A stretch of DNA of 64,000 bases from Paenibacillus_AA sp045062745 (GTDB taxonomy: Bacteria; Bacillota; Bacilli; Paenibacillales; NBRC-103111), in contig NZ_JBJGED010000021.1 in the NCBI RefSeq assembly GCF_045062745.1, positions 82,115-146,114 on the forward strand, in the 5' to 3' direction. The notes under the pieces are model-generated. The model was not told the origin of the DNA. It did not search any database and saw only the letters and a list, made by a program, of their open reading frames with translations. Numbering within the stretch: position 1 is the first letter of the stretch; each line of letters starts with the position of its first letter. This document shows, piece by piece, positions 1 to 7,401 of this stretch. The translations under genes and the position numbers were made by a program.

Positions 1-134
1 AAATTCGGAAGCTCGATCCCCCCTTCTGGAGAGAGCTAGGTCTCGCCTGCCCTTCGTTCAAGGAATGCTCTCCGGCTGTGAAACGATTCGTACAGCTGTT
101 CCTGGAGCATGTGCCTGTACGTTGTCACGATTGA
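1..134 (+). CDS. LysR-family transcriptional regulator, C-terminal fragment (cut by window edge)
   Basis: An open frame enters from the left edge (first whole codon at base 3) and stops at TGA 132-134, giving 43 visible residues. The tail contains SPAVKRFVQLFLEHV, the Pro-Ala-Val-Lys-x-Phe pattern that closes many LysR-type effector-binding domains. The preceding WRELGLACPSF fits the last strand of that fold. The DNA-binding part lies outside the window. A regulator ending 45 bases before a flavin monooxygenase on the same strand is a plausible pair, but no shared operator can be seen here. The call rests on a short tail, so the family is likely rather than certain. Confidence 0.55.
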   Translation, partial: IRKLDPPFWRELGLACPSFKECSPAVKRFVQLFLEHVPVRCHD

Positions 135-179
135 ACCATTTACATCCCGGCTAAGGGATTTCTTAGGAGGACGAATCCG

Positions 180-1223
180 ATGAATGAAGCTCACCCTCAT
201 GAAGCCACCAACCGCCATATCCCCATCTCGGTGCTCGATCTGGCTATGATTACGCAGGGCAGTACGGCGGCGCAATCGTTCCGGAACACGCTCGATCTGG
301 CCCAGCATGCGGAGCGTTGGGGCTACCGCCGGTTCTGGCTCGCCGAGCATCACAACATGCCGGGCGTCGCCAGCGCGGCGACTTCGGTCGTCATCGGCCA
401 CGTAGCGGCGGGTACTTCGACGATTCGCGTCGGCTCCGGGGGCATCATGCTCCCGAACCACGCGCCGCTTATGATCGCCGAGCAATTCGGCACGCTCGAA
501 TCGCTCCATCCCGGCCGCATCGACCTCGGTCTCGGCCGGGCGCCGGGTTCCGACCAGCTCGCCGCCCGGGCGCTGCGCCGCGGCCTGGCGTCAAGCGGCG
601 ACGACTTCCCCGAGCTGCTCGCCGAGCTGCGCGGCTACTTGAACCCCGCGCTCGGCAATCGGCCGCTGGGCGTTAGGGCGATACCCGGCGAGGGGCTGGA
701 CATCCCGATCTGGTTGCTCGGCTCAAGCGGCTTCAGCGCCCAGCTCGCCGGCCAGCTCGGCCTGCCGTTCGCTTTCGCGAGCCACTTCGCGCCGGACTAC
801 TTGCTGCCCGCGCTCGAGCTGTACCGCAGCGGGTTCCGGCCGTCGGACACGCTGGAGAATCCGCACGCCATGGTAGCGGTCAATGTCTTCGCCGCCGAGA
901 CGGACGAGGAGGCCTACTATCTCTCTACCTCGATGCAGCTGCAGTTCCTGAACATCATCCGGGGAAGAAGCGGCATGATGAGTCCTCCGGTACGGAACAT
1001 GGACGAGTATTGGACCGAGCATGAGAAGGCGATGGTGCAGCGCCAACTCAGTTTCGCGCTGGTCGGCGGCAAAGCGACGATCCGCCGCAGGTTGGACGAG
1101 ATCCTCACCTTGACCCAAGCGGATGAGCTGATCGCGACCTCCTCCATTTATGATCATCAGGCGCGCCTCCGGTCGCTGGAGCTGTTCGCCGAAGTGGTGA
1201 AGGAAGCGGGAGCGGCGGAATAA
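180..1223 (+). CDS. LLM-class flavin-dependent oxidoreductase (luciferase-like monooxygenase)
   Basis: 347 residues, the usual length for single-component bacterial luciferase-like proteins of the MsnO8/YwcH type. These use reduced FMN and oxygen on small organic substrates; the substrate cannot be read from the sequence. Landmarks are PISVLDLAMI at the first strand, the RFWLAEHHNMPGVAS segment typical of the family (residues about 50-64), IRVGSGGIMLPNH, and the flavin-binding IDLGLGRAPGSD (about 113-124). The start is set by AGGAGG at 165-170, nine bases before ATG. The gene is probably monocistronic, since a hairpin follows directly and the next genes run the other way. Cytoplasmic. Confidence 0.88.
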   Translation: MNEAHPHEATNRHIPISVLDLAMITQGSTAAQSFRNTLDLAQHAERWGYRRFWLAEHHNMPGVASAATSVVIGHVAAGTSTIRVGSGGIMLPNHAPLMIAEQFGTLESLHPGRIDLGLGRAPGSDQLAARALRRGLASSGDDFPELLAELRGYLNPALGNRPLGVRAIPGEGLDIPIWLLGSSGFSAQLAGQLGLPFAFASHFAPDYLLPALELYRSGFRPSDTLENPHAMVAVNVFAAETDEEAYYLSTSMQLQFLNIIRGRSGMMSPPVRNMDEYWTEHEKAMVQRQLSFALVGGKATIRRRLDEILTLTQADELIATSSIYDHQARLRSLELFAEVVKEAGAAE

Positions 1224-1232
1224 AGATAAAAT

Positions 1233-1274
1233 AAAACCATGCTTTGGCTTATTAGGAAGGAAAGCATGGTTTTT
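1233..1274. terminator. Bidirectional intrinsic terminator between convergent genes
   Basis: AAAACCATGCTTT (1233-1245) pairs with AAAGCATGGTTTTT (1261-1274) around a 15-base loop. The A-rich and T-rich flanks allow it to end both the monooxygenase transcript and the opposing effector-binding/VOC transcript. Confidence 0.8.
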
Positions 1275-1281
1275 CCATGGG

Positions 1282-1785
1282 TCAATCAAATCCCGGTACG
1301 AGCTTATAGACCGGTACGTTCGACTGCAAGCGCACGATTTGTCCGGGGGCGAATTCAGGTTGATCGAACTCCTCGAACCAAGGGACTCCTTTGGAAATCA
1401 ACGCCTCATACCCCTGCTCCTTCATCCACTGATTGCCCCGCGAGTAATAGTCGCTGTCCTCCTTCCAGAACGCATCGGTCGAGCCTTCATACGTATGGAC
1501 CGCATAGTGATGCGCCGACATCGTGAACGCGACCATGCCCTCCGGCACCGACTGAATGTTCTTCACTTCCATCGCCATGTAGTAGACGAGGAACAGCTCC
1601 CCATGATGGATCGAGATGCCGAGCCGCTTGTCCGGATTGACTAGCTTGGCTCCTAGTCCGATCTCCGCCTTCCGTTCCTGGAACATTCGGGTAACTTCAT
1701 CCAGCTTGACCGCATCGCCCCGCACCCAACGGACGCCGATCGCTTGAAACTTAGGTTTATGCCTCAATTCGGAATGGACATACAT
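1282..1785 (-). CDS. GyrI-like / AraC effector-binding domain protein
   Basis: 167 residues from ATG at 1785. This start is chosen because AGGAGGCG lies just upstream (1794-1801); the longer reading to 1839 has no ribosome site and would overlap the preceding gene. The chain resembles the stand-alone effector-binding domain (GyrI-like/BmrR C-terminal fold): an N-terminal strand with KFQAIGVRW, a middle segment GISIHHGELFLVYYMAMEV, and a second half repeating the strand-helix pattern with the conserved PEGMVAFTMSAHHYAVHTYEG. Such proteins bind small hydrophobic or cationic molecules. No DNA-binding domain is present. It follows the VOC gene by 17 bases and is likely co-transcribed with it. Confidence 0.75.
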   Translation of the reverse strand: MYVHSELRHKPKFQAIGVRWVRGDAVKLDEVTRMFQERKAEIGLGAKLVNPDKRLGISIHHGELFLVYYMAMEVKNIQSVPEGMVAFTMSAHHYAVHTYEGSTDAFWKEDSDYYSRGNQWMKEQGYEALISKGVPWFEEFDQPEFAPGQIVRLQSNVPVYKLVPGFD

Positions 1786-1802
1786 AGCGGTTTCGCCTCC
1801 TC

Positions 1803-2192
1803 TTAGTGAGCCGCCGGATGCTCCTGAATGACGCCCCACATATTACCGAACGGGTCATAAAATTTCAGAACCCAACCGAAGCCTTCGTCTTGAAAAAATG
1901 GAATCGTGACGCCCAGGTCGGCCAGTCGCCTATGCAGGGCATGAATCTCTTCCGTCTGGTACAGCAGCACCGGGAAAGTCACACCGTTCACGGTAAAATT
2001 CGCCGACGTCGCGTCCTTCGTCTCCCACAGCATGAGCATCGGCCCGTCCGGCAGCTCGAGAAAAGCGTGAACGCCGTCGGTTTTCCCGGTCAGCACAAAC
2101 CCCAAGTGATCTACGTACCACTCAATTGCGTCCGCCAACTTGGGGACGGGAATTTGCATATGGAACAATTTATTTAGGCCTGTACGATTCAT
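1803..2192 (-). CDS. VOC-family (glyoxalase/bleomycin-resistance-like) protein
   Basis: 129 residues from ATG at 2192, preceded by AAAGGAGG; the longer frame to 2306 is not supported by a ribosome site. The vicinal-oxygen-chelate pattern is clear: MQIPVPKLADAIEWYVDHLGF at the start of the fold and FYDPFGNMWGVIQEHP at its end, the latter holding the typical D-P-x-G-N and terminal Glu. The fold covers metal-dependent isomerases, dioxygenases and antibiotic-binding proteins, so a specific reaction cannot be assigned. It heads a two-gene unit with the effector-binding protein. Two small ligand-binding proteins together suggest drug or metabolite sequestration (inference). Confidence 0.82.
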   Translation of the reverse strand: MNRTGLNKLFHMQIPVPKLADAIEWYVDHLGFVLTGKTDGVHAFLELPDGPMLMLWETKDATSANFTVNGVTFPVLLYQTEEIHALHRRLADLGVTIPFFQDEGFGWVLKFYDPFGNMWGVIQEHPAAH

Positions 2193-2288
2193 CGGGATTC
2201 CTCCTTTATGGTGGGATCGGCTTTTGCCGAATCGAATACCCTCCTCCAAAGATTCGCTCTTTATCCAGACCATTCCTTTTTTGTGCAG

Positions 2289-2336
2289 AAAAAAAAGCCT
2301 CTCCACCCGCTAACTTCTTAGCCGGCGAAAGGCTTC
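2289..2336 (-). terminator. Intrinsic terminator of the fucU operon
   Basis: On the minus strand an AAGCCTTTCGCC arm pairs imperfectly with GGGTGGAGAGGCTT and runs into eight or more T. It lies just past the fucU stop codon. Confidence 0.75.
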
Positions 2337-2342
2337 ATGGAC

Positions 2343-2768
2343 TTACAGAACGAGTCCCTTCTTCAATATGAGATTGGCATATTGGGACGTTTCGCCGCTG
2401 GCTACGATGGCATACGCCCGCTTTGCCCGCTCGTAAAAGGCAAACCGCTCGACATACTCGAGCTGAACCGGGTTGCCGGACTGCTGCAGCACGTTTTGGT
2501 AGACGTCCCAGATGACCGGGTTGACCGCATCCCCTTCCACCACCTGCATGAGGGCGACCGGCGCCTCCACATAGCCGTCCAGCGGATACAGCTCCAGCAC
2601 CGCCTCCAGCAGCTGGGGGATCGGGTGTCCGTCACAGCGGATCAGCCGCTGCGCATGGCTCGCCGCCGGGAAATGCGCATCGGCCAGGATCAGCTCGTCG
2701 CCGTGGCCCATCTCCATCATGATTTTGACGAGCTCCGGGGGGAGCAGCTTCGGAATTTTCTTCAGCAT
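2343..2768 (-). CDS. fucU: FucU/RbsD-family sugar mutarotase
   Basis: 141 residues, matching FucU (about 140) rather than RbsD. FucU interconverts alpha and beta anomers of L-fucose and related sugars. The N-terminus MLKKIPKLLPPELVKIMMEM with GHGDELILADAHFPA carries the family His and Asp (H22 and D31) used in catalysis. The C-terminal FYERAKRAYAIVASGET is the other family signature, with the conserved Tyr and Glu. Last gene of a four-gene minus-strand unit, 15 bases after the SDR stop and directly before a terminator. A mutarotase next to a sugar dehydrogenase makes sense if the dehydrogenase uses one anomer. Confidence is high for the family, moderate for fucose as substrate. Confidence 0.9.
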   Translation of the reverse strand: MLKKIPKLLPPELVKIMMEMGHGDELILADAHFPAASHAQRLIRCDGHPIPQLLEAVLELYPLDGYVEAPVALMQVVEGDAVNPVIWDVYQNVLQQSGNPVQLEYVERFAFYERAKRAYAIVASGETSQYANLILKKGLVL

Positions 2769-2783
2769 CGGAGTCCCGCTCCC

Positions 2784-3578
2784 TTATCGCTCGAGATGAT
2801 CGTCCGGCTGCGCGGCCTTGACGGTCAACCCGCCGTCGACCATCAGCAGATGGCCGTTCACCTGCATCGCTTCCTCGGAGGCGAGGAAGACGACCGCATC
2901 GCCGATCTGGCGAGCCGTCCCCAGGCGCTTCATCGGGTTCGCTTCCACTTCCTTCCGGCGAATCGATTCGTCGGCCAAATAATCCGTGCACATGTCCGTA
3001 TCGACCGTGCTCGGACCTACCGCGTTCACGTTGACATTGAACTTCCCGAGTTCGATCGCCATCCCTTTGGTCAGCATATGGGCCGCCGCTTTGGACGATT
3101 GATAATGCGGGATAACCGGGCTCGTGACGACGAGGCTGGCGGTTGAGAGCACATTGACGATTTTGCCGTAAGCCCGTTTGACCATCCCTTCGGCGGCCCG
3201 CTGCGAGCAAAGGAAGATCGACTTTACGTTCGTGTTGTATGTGCGGTCCCATGTCTCTTCGGTTACTTTCAGGAACGATTCGAACGGCGCGATGCCGGCA
3301 TTGTTCACGAGAATGTCGATAGGCCCGAGTTCGGCTTCCACCTGATCGAACATGAGGAGCACGTCGCTTTTCTTGCCAACGTCCGCTTGGACGACGATCG
3401 CTCGCTGACCTAGCGCTTCTACCTGGGATTTCACCGCTTCCGCGAGCACCCGCGAGCTGGTCGACGTGAAGTTGATCGCCACATCGGCGCCTTCCTCCGC
3501 GAGCCGCAGCACGATCGCTTCCCCGATTCCGCGGCTTCCCCCCGTTACAAGTGCGATGCGATTTTGCAATCTTTTCAT
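2784..3578 (-). CDS. SDR-family sugar dehydrogenase, candidate L-fucose/aldose 1-dehydrogenase
   Basis: 264 residues, classical short-chain dehydrogenase. Nucleotide-binding TGGSRGIG at 12-19, NNAG at 92-95, catalytic Tyr159 and Lys163 in YQSSK, with S145/T146 in the position of the catalytic Ser. The fold ends with VNGHLLMVDGGL. The reaction is NAD(P)-dependent oxidation of a hydroxyl group. In this context (FucU after it, a sugar-acid dehydratase before it) oxidation of a free aldose at C1 to the lactone is the best reading, as for FucX in Campylobacter jejuni; this is inference from neighbours. It lies about 30 bases after the dehydratase stop and is probably in the same transcript under the LacI regulator. 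Confidence 0.82.
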   Translation of the reverse strand: MKRLQNRIALVTGGSRGIGEAIVLRLAEEGADVAINFTSTSSRVLAEAVKSQVEALGQRAIVVQADVGKKSDVLLMFDQVEAELGPIDILVNNAGIAPFESFLKVTEETWDRTYNTNVKSIFLCSQRAAEGMVKRAYGKIVNVLSTASLVVTSPVIPHYQSSKAAAHMLTKGMAIELGKFNVNVNAVGPSTVDTDMCTDYLADESIRRKEVEANPMKRLGTARQIGDAVVFLASEEAMQVNGHLLMVDGGLTVKAAQPDDHLER

Positions 3579-3610
3579 CTGGATGCCCTCTCTTCGATTG
3601 GAAATGTGGG

Positions 3611-4771
3611 TTATAGGCTAGGCCCGATCCGGTTAATGCTGAACTCGTTATGGCCCAGCACCTCGGCCTTCGTCAGCTTGCCGGCCGCCACTTCCTGGAT
3701 TTCCTGCCAAATGCGGTCTCCCGCCGCTTCCATGCTGAGCGTGCCCTCCAGCAAATCGCTTACGTCGACGTCCATGTTGTCCGTCATCCGCTCGTACATT
3801 TTCTTATTGCCCGTAATCTTGATAACCGGGACGACGGCAGCACCTGTGGGCGTTCCCCGCCCCGTCGTGAAGCACACGATATGCGCGCCGCCGGCCGCCA
3901 TGCCGGATACGCATTCGATGTCGTTGCCGGGCGAGTCCATGAAGTACAGGCCGCCGCGCGGAATGTGCTCCGCGTACTCGACGATGCCTTCGATCGGCGC
4001 GGTACCGCATTTGCTGATGCAGCCGAGCGACTTCTCTTCGATCGTCGTCAAGCCGCCGGCGATGTTGCCGGGACTCGGATTGCCGCCGCGCATGTCGGCC
4101 CCCATCCGCTCGACCTCCTTCTCGAACCGCTCGACGATCGAATACAGCCGCTCCGACACCTCCGGCGTCCGGCAGCGCTCTGCGAGCACATGCTCCGCCC
4201 CGATGATCTCCGTCGTCTCCCCGATGACGATGCCGCCGCCTTCGGAGATGAGGGAATCGGCCGCGGCGCCGAGCGCCGGGTTCGATGCCAGCCCCGAGGT
4301 AGCGTCGGATCCGCCGCACTTCACGCCTACCTTCAGCTCGCTGAGCGGGATCGCCGTCTTCTCCTCCTGGTCCAGCAGCGCGCGCATGCGGCGGGCGAGC
4401 TCGACGCCGTGCTGGATCGCCTTCACCGAACCGCCGACCGATTGAATGTCGAACACTTCGACAGGCTTGCCGGTTACGCGGATCGCTTCGCCCAGCGCGA
4501 CCGGATCGATCACCTCGCAGCCGAGGCTGACGATGAGGACGCCGCCTACGTTCGGGTTCTTACCCGTCCCAGCCAAAACTTCGAATGTCCGCTCCTTGTC
4601 GGCCCCGATCTGGGAGCAGCCGTGCTGATGCGGAATGGCCACCGTATCCGGAACGAGCTGCGAAATGCGGTTTACGACCTGATTGGAACAAATAACCGTC
4701 GGAATGATCAGCAGATGATTGCGGATGCCTACGTCGCCGTTCGGCCGGCGATAGCCTTGAAACGTCTTCAT
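3611..4771 (-). CDS. Altronate-dehydratase-family (UxaA) large subunit, candidate sugar-acid dehydratase
   Basis: 386 residues, corresponding to the large C-terminal domain of UxaA/GarD-type dehydratases without the SAF domain. Begins GYRRPNGDVGIRNHLLIIPT, a family hallmark. Conserved metal/substrate segments follow: HQHGCSQIG, VSLGCEV, GVKCGGSDATSG, GGNPSPGN and KCGTAPIEG, with FTTGRGTPTG near the end. These enzymes remove water from sugar acids to give 2-keto-3-deoxy acids. Its ATG overlaps the stop of the SAF gene (ATGA), so the two are translated in concert and likely form one enzyme. Split pairs are known for sulfolactate lyase SuyAB and for the C. jejuni fuc locus. With FucU and two SDRs, L-fuconate or another aldonate is the more likely substrate (inference). 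Confidence 0.88.
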   Translation of the reverse strand: MKTFQGYRRPNGDVGIRNHLLIIPTVICSNQVVNRISQLVPDTVAIPHQHGCSQIGADKERTFEVLAGTGKNPNVGGVLIVSLGCEVIDPVALGEAIRVTGKPVEVFDIQSVGGSVKAIQHGVELARRMRALLDQEEKTAIPLSELKVGVKCGGSDATSGLASNPALGAAADSLISEGGGIVIGETTEIIGAEHVLAERCRTPEVSERLYSIVERFEKEVERMGADMRGGNPSPGNIAGGLTTIEEKSLGCISKCGTAPIEGIVEYAEHIPRGGLYFMDSPGNDIECVSGMAAGGAHIVCFTTGRGTPTGAAVVPVIKITGNKKMYERMTDNMDVDVSDLLEGTLSMEAAGDRIWQEIQEVAAGKLTKAEVLGHNEFSINRIGPSL

Positions 4772-5115
4772 GCCGGATTCCCTCCCTTGCCGGATACGTG
4801 CTCGGCCGCTTTCACGTCGCCGCGTCCGCGAATGCCCTCGACATTGTGTACGTGTACATGCGCGCCTTGAGCGATGTCCACCGTCGCCCGGCCGATCACT
4901 TCTCCGTACTTGCGTACGGACGTCCCGGCGGGAATCGGCAGGATCGCGATCTTATGACCGAATGGAATCGCTTCCGCAACTTCGAGCCGGAACAGCTCGC
5001 CCTGCTTCATGCACGTAACGGTCGTCCCTGCCTGCAAGTCTCGAATGGCTGTTGCCACATGATCTTTGCCATCCATGACGAGCGCATCGGCACCGGACTG
5101 AATAGGTGCTGCCAT
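4768..5115 (-). CDS. UxaA-family SAF-domain small subunit
   Basis: 115 residues when started at ATG 5115, which has GGGGGA seven bases upstream. A longer frame to a TTG at 5157 lacks a ribosome site. The chain carries the SAF-domain pattern of the altronate-dehydratase N-terminus: DHVATAIRDLQAGTTV, then FGHKIAILPIPAGTSVRKYGEVIG, and HVHVHNVEG with the His cluster. It is first in the unit SAF, large dehydratase subunit, SDR, fucU. A consensus promoter and LacI-type operator lie 70-110 bases upstream. The domain probably orients substrate and metal for the large subunit. Confidence 0.85.
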   Translation of the reverse strand: MAAPIQSGADALVMDGKDHVATAIRDLQAGTTVTCMKQGELFRLEVAEAIPFGHKIAILPIPAGTSVRKYGEVIGRATVDIAQGAHVHVHNVEGIRGRGDVKAAEHVSGKGGNPA

Positions 5116-5182
5116 TTGCCATTCCCCCACCCATCGTATTAGTTCATTTGTATGCAACGATTCAGCTAAACATAATCCGAAG

Positions 5183-5196
5183 CGTTACCGATAACA
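5183..5196. promoter_or_regulatory. LacI-family operator O1
   Basis: GTTACCGATAAC (5184-5195) is a near-perfect palindrome with the central CG typical of LacI-family sites. It begins three bases past the -10 box of the minus-strand operon promoter and so covers its likely start point. The core TACCGATAACATA recurs at 7197-7209. Confidence 0.75.
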
Positions 5197-5198
5197 TA

Positions 5199-5227
5199 AC
5201 CATACCCCCCTTTTTTGTTGCTGTCAA
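5199..5227 (-). promoter_or_regulatory. Promoter of the SAF-dehydratase-SDR-fucU operon
   Basis: On the minus strand TTGACA (5227-5222), a 17-base spacer, then TATGGT (5204-5199): a near-consensus sigma-A promoter. Its downstream edge abuts operator O1, which fits repression by the adjacent LacI protein. Confidence 0.75.
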
Positions 5228-5246
5228 TGGTCAGAATCGTTAAGAT
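5218..5246 (+). promoter_or_regulatory. Candidate promoter of the lacI-type gene
   Basis: TTGCTG (5218-5223), 17-base spacer, TAAGAT (5241-5246), 38 bases before the regulator ATG. Its -35 region overlaps that of the divergent operon promoter, so the two may compete for polymerase. Confidence 0.5.
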
Positions 5247-5283
5247 AGATTTATGAAGATTTCAATAAGCAGAGGACGGTTGT

Positions 5284-6291
5284 ATGGTTACGATCTATGA
5301 TGTCGCCAAAAAAGCGAACGTGTCGGCGATGACGGTCTCAAGGGTTATCAATAACTCCGGCCGCATCAGCGACAAGACGCGCAGCAAGGTGAAGCAAATT
5401 ATGGAGGAGCTGAACTACGTACCGAATTCCACGGCGCGCAGTCTCGTCAAGCAGGAGACGAAGATGCTCTCCCTCCTCATCGCCGATATTACGAACCCGT
5501 TCTATACGACGCTCGCCCGCGGGGCGGAGGACGCCGCGATGCAGCTCGGCTACAAGCTGCTGTTCGGCAACAGCGACGAGAGTCTGCAGAAGGAGAAGGA
5601 ATACGTCGACATGATCTTGTCCACGCGGGTCGACGGCGTGCTGCTGGCGCCTGCGGGCGACGCCTCTCTCGAGCATCTGCAGGCGCTGAAGCGGCATAAT
5701 ATCCCGTTCGTGCTGCTCGACCGGGAGGTGCCGGGCATCGAGTGCGACATGATCGTCGGGGAGAGCAAGGAAGGCGCGCGCCGGCTCGTCGAGCATCTGA
5801 TCGGCCTCGGGCATAAGCGGATCGCGCTCGTCAACGGCTCCAGCACGATCTCCACCGCCCGGCACCGGTTCGCCGGGTACTGGGAGGCGCTGAAGCTGAA
5901 CGACATCCCGTTCGACGACCGGCTCGTGCTCGAGCTTGGGTACAAGCAGGTGCAGGACCCGAGCCTGCTCGATCCGCTGCTCTCGCTGGAGCAGCCCCCT
6001 ACGGCGATATTCGCGGCGAACAATTTCCTGGCGACCGGCATCATCAGCGTGCTGAGGAGCCGCGGGATTCAAGTGCCGGACGACATGTCCATCGTCTGCT
6101 TCGACGATCTGGGGCTCGCCTCGCAGCTCGTCCCGTTCTTGACCGTCGCCGCCCAGCCTGCTTACCAGTTCGGCTTCCTGGGCACCCAGCTGCTGCTCGA
6201 GCGCATCCAGAATAAGAACGCGACCGACTGGAGGAAGCTGATTTTGCCGATCGAGCTGATCACCCGACAGTCGGCGAAAGCGTTGGATTGA
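5284..6291 (+). CDS. LacI-family transcriptional regulator of the sugar-acid cluster
   Basis: 335 residues, standard LacI/GalR length. The N-terminal helix-turn-helix starts at residue 3 with TIYDVAKKANVSAMTVSRVI, and the hinge helix NSTARSLVKQ (about 50-59) contacts the operator centre. A periplasmic-binding-like sensor follows: LLIADITNPFYTTLARG opens the first lobe, RVDGVLLAPAG and GHKRIALVNG mark the inter-lobe strands, and PTAIFAANNF and MSIVCFDDLG are the usual late motifs. It lies between the two operator-bearing promoters and diverges from the dehydratase operon. It is therefore the obvious repressor of both, released by a sugar or sugar acid. Monocistronic: a strong hairpin follows. 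Confidence 0.92.
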   Translation: MVTIYDVAKKANVSAMTVSRVINNSGRISDKTRSKVKQIMEELNYVPNSTARSLVKQETKMLSLLIADITNPFYTTLARGAEDAAMQLGYKLLFGNSDESLQKEKEYVDMILSTRVDGVLLAPAGDASLEHLQALKRHNIPFVLLDREVPGIECDMIVGESKEGARRLVEHLIGLGHKRIALVNGSSTISTARHRFAGYWEALKLNDIPFDDRLVLELGYKQVQDPSLLDPLLSLEQPPTAIFAANNFLATGIISVLRSRGIQVPDDMSIVCFDDLGLASQLVPFLTVAAQPAYQFGFLGTQLLLERIQNKNATDWRKLILPIELITRQSAKALD

Positions 6292-6319
6292 CTCGGCGTT
6301 GATGTCTACCGGACCCAAA

Positions 6320-6355
6320 AAGAACCTCCTTCCCTTGCTCGGGAAAGAGGTTCTT
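6320..6355. terminator. Bidirectional terminator between lacI-type gene and SDR
   Basis: AAGAACCTC plus CTTCCC pairs with GGGAAA plus GAGGTTCTT around a six-base loop. It sits in the 98-base gap between convergent genes. Confidence 0.8.
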
Positions 6356-6389
6356 CTGATTCCTGCGCCTATACAACACCAAATGCCGA

Positions 6390-7163
6390 TTATGCGTTCT
6401 TGCCGAACACGACACCGCCGTCGATGTAGAGCGGGGAGCCCATCATAAACTTGCTGTCGTCCGAAGCGAGGAACAGAGCGGCCTTCGCCACGTCGTCCGG
6501 ACGGCCCAGATCGCCGCTAAGCTGGCGCGACTTGAGCGAAGCGATCGCCGCTTCGGGATCGTCGTAAGATGTCTTCAAGTAATTTTCCACGAACGGGGTC
6601 ATGATCGTGCCCGGGAGCAGCGCGTTCACGCGGATGCCGTACGGAGCGTAGTCTACCTGCATCGACTTTGTCAACGCCAGCACCGCCCCCTTCGTAGCGG
6701 CATACGAAGCCCGACGGGCGAGTCCGATCTCGGCGATGCAGGAGGACATGTTGATGATCGACCCGGCTCGGCGTTCCATCATGTGCGGCAGCACGTATTT
6801 GCTCGGCATATACACGCCGCGAATGTTGATGTTCATGACGCGGTCCCATGCGTCGGGCTCGACCTCGTGCAGGGCACCGACCCCGCTGATGCCGGCGTTG
6901 TTGAACAAGACGTCGATTCGTCCGAAGCTCTCGATCGTTTGCTTCACCATCGCGTCCACTTCGGCCGGATTCGTCACGTCGGCACGGATGAACTCGGCCT
7001 TGCCGCCGGCAGCCCGGATTTGCTCCACCGTTTCCGCGCCCTTGGAGGCATCCAGATCGTTCACGATCACCGTCGCGCCTTCGCTCGCGAACAGGAGGGC
7101 GGAGCTTTGCCCGATGCCGGAGCCCGATCCGGTGATGAGGCAAATTTTGTCTGTCAGTCTCAT
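6390..7163 (-). CDS. SDR-family oxidoreductase, second dehydrogenase of the sugar-acid cluster
   Basis: 257 residues, classical SDR: TGSGSGIG at 11-18, FNNAGISG, catalytic Ser in IINMSS and YAATK for Tyr/Lys, ending GSPLYIDGGV. Its own promoter carries the same operator as the dehydratase operon, so it belongs to the same regulon though transcribed separately. In the non-phosphorylative fucose route of Xanthomonas-type bacteria and Herbaspirillum, a second SDR oxidises 2-keto-3-deoxy-L-fuconate at C4. That role, or an isozyme for the first sugar oxidation, are both open (inference). The ATG at 7163 has GCGAGG about ten bases upstream. Confidence 0.82.
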   Translation of the reverse strand: MRLTDKICLITGSGSGIGQSSALLFASEGATVIVNDLDASKGAETVEQIRAAGGKAEFIRADVTNPAEVDAMVKQTIESFGRIDVLFNNAGISGVGALHEVEPDAWDRVMNINIRGVYMPSKYVLPHMMERRAGSIINMSSCIAEIGLARRASYAATKGAVLALTKSMQVDYAPYGIRVNALLPGTIMTPFVENYLKTSYDDPEAAIASLKSRQLSGDLGRPDDVAKAALFLASDDSKFMMGSPLYIDGGVVFGKNA

Positions 7164-7193
7164 AATGGCAACCTCGCTTTATAAAATGTACTG

Positions 7194-7207
7194 TGATACC
7201 GATAACA
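7194..7207. promoter_or_regulatory. LacI-family operator O2
   Basis: TGATACCGATAACA is a 14-base palindrome (pattern TGWTAYCGRTAWCA) sharing TACCGATAACATA with O1. It overlaps the -10 box of the SDR promoter. Confidence 0.75.
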
Positions 7208-7232
7208 TACCCCTATGCGGCGGAGGTGTCAA
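7204..7232 (-). promoter_or_regulatory. Promoter of the second SDR
   Basis: Minus-strand TTGACA (7232-7227), 17-base spacer, TATGTT (7209-7204). It has the same box spacing and operator placement as the promoter at 5199-5227, so the two units look duplicated or co-evolved. Confidence 0.75.
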
Positions 7233-7401
7233 CCTCGATTTTCCGTGACGGCGGGAGCGCACGGTCCAATCAGACGCGACCGGCGCCCTCTCCTCGACGG
7301 GAAAAGGCGCCGACTGCGCCGCAATCGAACTCCGATTTGGCAACGTTCCTGCCATGCCTTATAATAAGCGATGACAACCACACCAGAAGGGGTGCTCGAT
7401 C

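Noticed and set aside
5116..5157. Longer SAF subunit from TTG 5157
   Set aside because: No ribosome site upstream, and the extra residues are not typical of the domain; ATG 5115 has GGGGGA at suitable distance.
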